DNA of 11,425 bases from Gonapodya sp. JEL0774. Taxonomy: Eukaryota; Monoblepharomycota; Monoblepharidomycetes; Monoblepharidales; Gonapodyaceae. Positions 7,062 to 11,425 of the stretch are shown one piece after another. The DNA is taken from contig JADIIX010000358.1 of the NCBI GenBank assembly GCA_027604505.1, positions 1 to 11,425 of the forward strand, read 5' to 3'. The notes under the pieces were generated by a model. It searched no databases. It saw nothing but the letters and a program-made list of their open reading frames with translations, and had not been told where the DNA came from. The translations under genes and the position numbers were made by a program. Within the stretch, counting starts at the first letter, position 1. Each line of letters begins with the position of its first letter.

Positions 7062-9496
7062 ATGTCACTCCCAGACCCCGACGATGCCTACTCCAAAGAC
7101 CGTCGACAACCGAGATTTGGGTACGGAGGGGCCGCGAACGGGAGCCTCTTTGGACAATCGGGATCCGTATCTCGGGGACCGTTCTTTCGTCTCTCCGCCG
7201 CGACACGAATAGTACTCGTGATCCTGGTGATTTTGAACGTTGTAGGATGGATGGTCTACATGGGTGTGGGTGGTGGCGGCGGCGGTGATGGTGGTGGTGG
7301 TTACAGCTGGAGTGGTGCCAAGGGGTTTCACGGCTCGTTTTCTGCATCAGGCGCGGTGAATAACGATTCCACAAGGGGAGAAACGTTACTCAACATTCAA
7401 GTTGTAAGGAAGAAGGGCATGGGGGCGTATGGTGGGGACACGGTCGATCTCGTTGTGGATGGGGTGGCTGGCTCGCTGAAACAATCCGTTGTAGAAGGGT
7501 CGGGAGGTCCCGCAGCGGGGAGCGGCGTGGTATCGCCGGGACAACCCGCCAACACTGGCAGTGGGGACTATAAAGTGTACGGCGGTACGGGCGGAAGCGA
7601 CACCACCCTCCCTCGGCGGCCGTCATCGCCCGAGGTCTTACCTCCTGGCCTCTCTATTGCCGACTTCCATGTGCCTCAGTCCATCCAAGACTCCCTTCTC
7701 TCCCCGATCCCCATCGAAGACTTTGCAACGTTGGGTGACCGCATACGCACATGGGTTCAGCTCCATCACCGCCTGCGAGCTCTGGACGATTGGGAGCTGG
7801 AACAATATCTCGCGAGTTCCACCACCACCTCCGCATCCTCAAAAACCACCACACTTATCCGCCGCTCCCAAATCTCCACCCTCACTAAGTCCACCCTTGA
7901 CCGCTTCCGTCGCTTCGTCGCTGTCCTGGAGCACTCACTCTTCCCCTTTGTGAAACCCACATTCCCCTCCGCATCCTCCCTCTATTCCTCTTTTGCTCGT
8001 GCCCCACGAAGCCGTGGTATTGCCATGACCGCAGGCAACGGTCAGGTCCGAATGGCTCTCGTGGGAATCATGTCCATTCGTGCTGCCGGGTGTGACCTGC
8101 CCATCGAGATTCTCTATGCTGGAGATGACGACCTCAAGCCCGAAAGCCGAGCGCGTCTGTTGTCTATGGGTGACGGGTACTCGGTGACCGTTCGTGACGC
8201 TACACAACTGTTCGATAACAAGATTGCAAACGTCCGAGGATGGGCCATCAAACCGTTTGTCATCATGTTTGCTAGCTTTACCGAAGTTATATTCCAGGAC
8301 TCGGATGTCGTGTGGCTCGGGAGTCCGGACGAGGTGTTTGAGGATCCGGTGTACAAGAAGACAGGGACATTGTTTTACTTTGACAGGGTGAGTGCTTGCG
8401 GTATCAATTTTGTACTCTCGCTCTGTGTTTGAAGCATTAGGCATTGTGGCACCGCAATCACCCAGCGTACTCTCTTCGGCATCTCCGAGGAAATGCTCAA
8501 GTTCTCCATCTCTCTCCTCCCTGCCCACTTCCGCGACCCAGTTCCTTCCTTCCTCACGACCCAAAACGCTGCTCTGGCTGGAAAGTCGGGTCATCAACAG
8601 GAATCTGGAGTCGTCGCTGTGGACAAGTCTCTGCCGCACAACTTTTATGGACTGTTGACCACGTGCAAAATGAACTGCGAGGAGGAGAGGGACAAGGTCG
8701 TGTACAAGAAGATTTACGGAGACAAGGAGACGTTTTGGATGGTGAGGTCGATCCGGCTTCCGGAACGTGCCGAAGCACGGTGTGACTAGGCTGATTGTTT
8801 TCAGGGCTGGGAGTTGGCTGGACAAACCGGCCTTTATGGATGGTCACCCCACCCTGCGGCGCAGATTGGATACGTGGTGCGGGGTGATCAAAATGCTGCG
8901 AATGTGGTGCGAAAGTGAGTCCCGTCTCGATGGAGCGAACCGTGTGTCTCCGTGTTGCTCTCTAAGCACTTCTCACATTGCTTAGGAAGGACTTCTCACC
9001 CGACCCTTCTCGCGGTGACCTCCGGAAAGATATTCGTATATGCTCCCTCCAACTCGCTCACCTTGACGCTACTGGATCGCACCCTCTGTGGTTCAATGGT
9101 GGTCCTTTGCGAGACAAGTTTCTCGGTGCTGCCTCTCCCGTGGCGCGTCCAACACACTGGGCAGTAGAGCGGGGATCTAAATGGGACCTATATGGGGACA
9201 ATATCGCGTGTCTCTACCTGAAGGAAGGCGCGAACATTGAGGTTCAGGACGATGGTACGGTAGTGGACATTGGCGAAGTACCCCTGGAAGAAGCCAAGGC
9301 GGATGTGGCGAAACCGTTCAAGACGAAGGAGGAAGGAGGGGTCGGTGGGAGTGAACCGCATAGGCTTGGACCGCGGGAGATGAAGGTGTTTGACAAACTA
9401 CGGGAGTGGTGGGAGGAGGCTGGGAGGGAGGGGCTGAGGGAATTAGAAGGGGAAGACGATGGAGGAGATGGAGGTGGAGGAGAGAGCGAGGAGTGA
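7062..9496 (+). CDS. GT71 (Mnn1/Mnn2-type) Golgi mannosyltransferase
   Basis: Four exons, 7062-8387, 8466-8741, 8805-8914 and 8986-9496, encode 740 residues. The layout is that of a type II Golgi enzyme: a cytosolic tail (1-48), a membrane anchor (about 49-67, RIVLVILVILNVVGWMVYM), a Gly/Ser-rich stem with a Gly run at 68-82, then the catalytic domain. Family hallmarks are RGIAMTAGNG (318-327), DLPIEILYAG, the metal/nucleotide-binding DSD at 413-415 inside FQDSDVVWLGSP, HQQESGVVAVDK (485-496), YGDKETFW (ending 533) and HPLWFNGG (603-610). The C-terminus is acidic and Gly-rich. Family role: transfer of mannose from GDP-mannose to N- or O-linked mannans in the Golgi; linkage (alpha-1,3 or alpha-1,2) cannot be told here. 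Introns are GTGAGT, GTGAGG and GTGAGT with AG acceptors, 78, 63 and 71 nt. The ATG at 7062 was chosen because the open frame further upstream starts only with GTG. Confidence 0.94.
8388..8465 (+). other. GT71 intron 1
   Basis: GTGAGT to CCCAG, 78 nt, phase 0. It joins LFYFDR to RTLFGISEEM. Without removal the frame stops at 8432. Confidence 0.9.
8742..8804 (+). other. GT71 intron 2
   Basis: GTGAGG to TTTTCAG, 63 nt, phase 0, with GGCTGAT as a likely branch site 14 bases before the acceptor. It joins DKETFWM to GWELAGQTGL. Confidence 0.92.
8915..8985 (+). other. GT71 intron 3
   Basis: GTGAGT to GCTTAG, 71 nt, splitting a Lys codon after its second base (AA/G). It joins NAANVVR-K to KDFSPDP. 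Confidence 0.9.
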
Positions 9497-9655
9497 GACT
9501 GTGAGCGGCACGGGCCTTCGAAGCACGTGGACAGGCGTCAATTTTTATTGCCAGGAATCTGGCGTTGGCATCACTCCGATGGTTATGGAGGTAAGGCCAC
9601 TCAATATTGTACTTAAGTTGGTGGGTATGTACACGTACAAAGCATGCATAGCTTG

Positions 9656-10335
9656 ATGTCAATCAAATGTTTCGTCATCGGGTGTGGTAGAACGATTGTG
9701 CATATCAAGAACCAAACCTCAACCCACTACGCTGCACCCAGCGTATGTCTGCTTGTGCGGTTGACAATCACACTTGATTCAGCCATGGCCAATTCTTGGT
9801 GAATATAGTTGTCACTTGCTTGCAACGTGGCGAACCACCGGTTTTGCGGAACAAGATATCTGTGGAACCTCTGGGTGAAGACTCGGAGGAGGCTTTCAAA
9901 ACGAATTGGGACCTCATCTATGGGCGCGTGTATGCCGCAATTCTTTTTTAGTTGTAAGTCGTTTCCTATTGGTGTTCGAAATCCACCTCTCACTAACAAA
10001 GTGCATGTGTAATAGGTGGTATCGCAAAGATTTTATCACCGAAGCAGATCTCAACAATTCAGAAGGTGCAGTGCCAAACTAGCACGCTGTTGGCTTTTTT
10101 GAGGACGTTCTGGTATGGACCACACCGTGTGAAGAATGTCCGCCGAAACGTGACCACGCCTGATAGAGTCAGCAACACAGAGAGAAGTAATACCAGCGTG
10201 TTCGCACAAGTTGAAATATCGAGAACAGAAAATGCAAACATGTATCCTATACATAGCAGTAATACTATTCACAGCCCTTTGACAAAGGGCGAGGCAAGAC
10301 ATCACGAACATCTTGCTGGGTTTCTTCAATCATAG
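9656..10335 (+). CDS. Candidate three-exon gene of unknown family
   Basis: An ATG at 9656 begins exon 1 (to 9742, 29 codons, MSIKCFVIGCGRTIVHIKNQ). Intron 1 (9743-9808, 66 nt) is GTATGT...ATATAG. Exon 2 is 9809-9953. Intron 2 (9954-10015, 62 nt) has textbook signals: donor GTAAGT, branch CACTAAC at 9991-9997 and acceptor AATAG. Exon 3 is 10016-10335 with a TAG stop. All phases agree and the product would be 183 residues, basic in the middle, with no domain I recognise. Against it: other plus-strand frames in exon 2 and the minus strand (9999-9727) also read like protein, and no family supports the choice. The gene would start 160 bp after the GT71 stop. Confidence 0.33.
9954..10015 (+). other. 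Candidate plus-strand intron with strong signals
   Basis: GTAAGT, CACTAAC and AATAG are arranged at normal spacing (62 nt total). These are the best-matched splice signals outside the named genes and indicate a plus-strand transcript here, whichever exon frame is right. Confidence 0.5.
10274..10290 (+). repeat. Short perfect hairpin
   Basis: GCCCTTT (10274-10280) pairs with AAAGGGC (10284-10290) around GAC. It sits inside the last exon of the candidate plus-strand gene and about 70 bp beyond the stop of the minus-strand gene, so it could affect the 3' end of either transcript. Confidence 0.6.
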
Positions 10336-10359
10336 ACACACAACCCAACCACCAATTCG

Positions 10360-11111
10360 CTACAGTATTACGGCTGCAAGTGCCGAGACAAGTGAGGTTT
10401 CTGGACAGCCGGCCAGTAATAGAGAACGGTAGACCGTTATTTATTCACAAGTGTTGCCAATTTTCTAGAGCAACTAATGGGGCACTCACTATGCGATGCA
10501 AGTATCTCACCCACAGGATTCCAATCATTTCCACCAAAATCAAAGCTGACGTCGTGCAGGATGCCTTTGCCTAGGCTGAACGTGGTACTCTCCGACTTCT
10601 TGGAGGTGCCAAACACATTCAGGACCGCGTCAACCTTGAGCGATACCGAAGCCATGCCCAGGAGGCCGCCCTTGGGGTCGGTGAAGCGAACATTAACCAT
10701 ACGGATGAGCTTAAACGGTTTGGTTTTTTAGTTGTTTTTGCAACACGGTTTGGTCGGGCAGTATATTGGTCATTGGTGGAAACGGGAAAGAAAGTCAGCC
10801 AGAAAGGGAGAGATTGTTGAGTGGGTTGCATTGCGGGGGATAGACGGAGGTGGAGGTGGATTTGAATCGAGTGATGGTCTCACATAAGCGTAGACGTGCA
10901 TGTTCTCAGCAAACAGCGTGAGCGTTCCAGAGTGAGACCCGTCAGGGACATCGACGACTGCGCGCAAGATCGCGTCGCCCTTCTGAACGCTTTTCTCAAA
11001 GATCACCATTTTCTGGTTAGTCTTGTGATCAAACTGGTAGCAATACTGTACTTGCATATATTGGGAGTCTGTGGTCTGTCTGAACCCACTCAACTGGCCG
11101 AAGCAGATCAT
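10360..11111 (-). CDS. Unrecognised spliced gene, beta-rich product
   Basis: The model has three exons on the minus strand. The first (11111-10884 from the first ATG; the frame stays open up to 11189) reads CYQFDHKTNQKMVIFEKSVQ and continues to NMHVYAY. A 174-nt intron (10883-10710) has donor GTGAGA, a possible branch CAACTAA, and no AG between the donor and the acceptor TTTAAG. The second exon (10709-10490) starts LIRMVNVRFTDPKGG. A second intron (10489-10401, GTGAGT...GTCCAG) leads to a last exon 10400-10360 ending in the hydrophobic SLVSALAAVIL and TAG. The length is 162 residues from the ATG. Alternating hydrophobic residues suggest beta strands. I do not recognise the family. The open frame before 11111 (VLCDKVNLSPIRPLLQL) looks coding, so the true 5' end probably lies in an upstream exon. 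Confidence 0.5.
10710..10883 (-). other. Intron of the minus-strand gene
   Basis: Donor GTGAGA at 10883-10878 and acceptor AG at 10711-10710 are joined in phase 0. The interval after the donor is about 165 bases long, pyrimidine-rich in its middle, and lacks any other AG on the minus strand, as expected between branch site and acceptor. AACTAAA lies about 20 bases before the acceptor. Confidence 0.6.
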
Positions 11112-11194
11112 GCTGTGGAAGTGACTAACCAATTGCAACAGTGGCCGAATAGGAGACAGATTCACTTTGTCGCATAAAACTCTTTCCTTTCATT

Positions 11195-11425
11195 CTACTG
11201 ATAGCGCGACTGTTTGAGATACTGTTTTACACTGGTGCTTGCGTAGGATTCTTGGGAGTTGGTGGGACTATCTTCGCTTGCATTGCTCGCCGAAGCTGCC
11301 GGTTTTGGGAGAATTTGGATGACACGTTGAGCTCTTTGAAAATTGGCAGCGATCGGACTGATGAGATCAACGGTGGCACAGACCACAGGCGGGGAGATAT
11401 TAATATTAGCGGGTCTCAAAATTGA
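11195..11425 (-). CDS. Partial open frame at the window edge
   Basis: The minus strand is open from the window edge to a TAG at 11195-11197 (76 codons). It has no start inside the window, because the first codons read SILRPANINISPP. It contains VVCATVDLISPIAANFQRAQ followed by a Ser/Asn-rich segment and ends SVKQYLKQSRYQ. It may be the 3' end of a neighbouring gene or an upstream exon of the gene at 10360-11189. A join through GTAAAA near 11229 to an AG at 11188-11187 would keep frame, but the signals are weak and the intron would be only about 44 nt. No family is recognised. Confidence 0.35.
   Translation of the reverse strand, partial: SILRPANINISPPVVCATVDLISPIAANFQRAQRVIQILPKPAASASNASEDSPTNSQESYASTSVKQYLKQSRYQ

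Noticed and set aside
7002-8432. GT71 start at 7002 and end at 8432 as a single-exon protein
   Set aside because: The codon at 7002 is GTG, and the frame past 8387 is intronic (GTGAGT donor). Family motifs continue after splicing to 9496.
7935-8825. Minus-strand open frame of 296 codons
   Set aside because: It lies antisense to the GT71 catalytic exons and runs uninterrupted through two of its introns. The plus-strand product has strong family motifs, so this is a shadow frame.
10059-10241. Minus-strand 60-codon ORF with a hydrophobic segment
   Set aside because: It has an ATG and a membrane-like stretch, but lies after the stop of the minus-strand gene, has no splice link to it, and overlaps the better-supported plus-strand exon.
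1-11425. Transposase, reverse transcriptase, LTR or CRISPR-like array
   Set aside because: No frame shows transposase or polymerase motifs, no long terminal repeats were seen, and the only tandem repeat is the two-copy unit at 1747-2011.

Overview
The window looks like nuclear DNA of a fungus. The two genes I can name are a mitochondrial monothiol glutaredoxin (Grx5 type) and a GT71 (Mnn1/Mnn2-type) Golgi mannosyltransferase. Both are interrupted by short introns (63-101 nt) with GTGAGN donors and AG acceptors. There is also a nuclear-type tRNA gene with internal A and B boxes. I cannot place the organism below the fungal level from sequence alone.

Layout. Positions 1-5800 are gene-poor. They hold a decayed tRNA copy (315-376) and its intact relative, a tRNA with a UGG (Pro) anticodon (3923-3993), both with related upstream flanks. 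They also hold a tandem pair of GC-rich double-hairpin units (about 1747-2011), a 13-base C run, hairpins near 5040-5124, and several open frames for which coding status is uncertain. Positions 5835-6620 (minus strand) carry a complete three-exon GRX5-like gene. Positions 7062-9496 (plus strand) carry a complete four-exon GT71 gene encoding 740 residues. The two genes are divergent, with start codons separated by 441 bp. Positions 9656-10335 (plus) allow a three-exon gene model of unknown family. Positions 10360-11190 (minus) hold a more convincing spliced gene of unknown family. The last 230 bases hold an open minus-strand frame that runs off the window edge.

Function. The two named genes belong to unrelated pathways: mitochondrial iron-sulfur cluster delivery, and outer-chain or O-linked mannosylation in the Golgi. 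They are neighbours, not a pathway cluster. I see no convincing mobile-element protein, CRISPR array or defence system. The most unusual features are the tRNA pair (duplicated locus, A at position 37 in a Pro-anticodon tRNA), the double-hairpin tandem unit, and the unrecognised spliced gene at the right end. All splice models were read by eye from splice signals and frame continuity.
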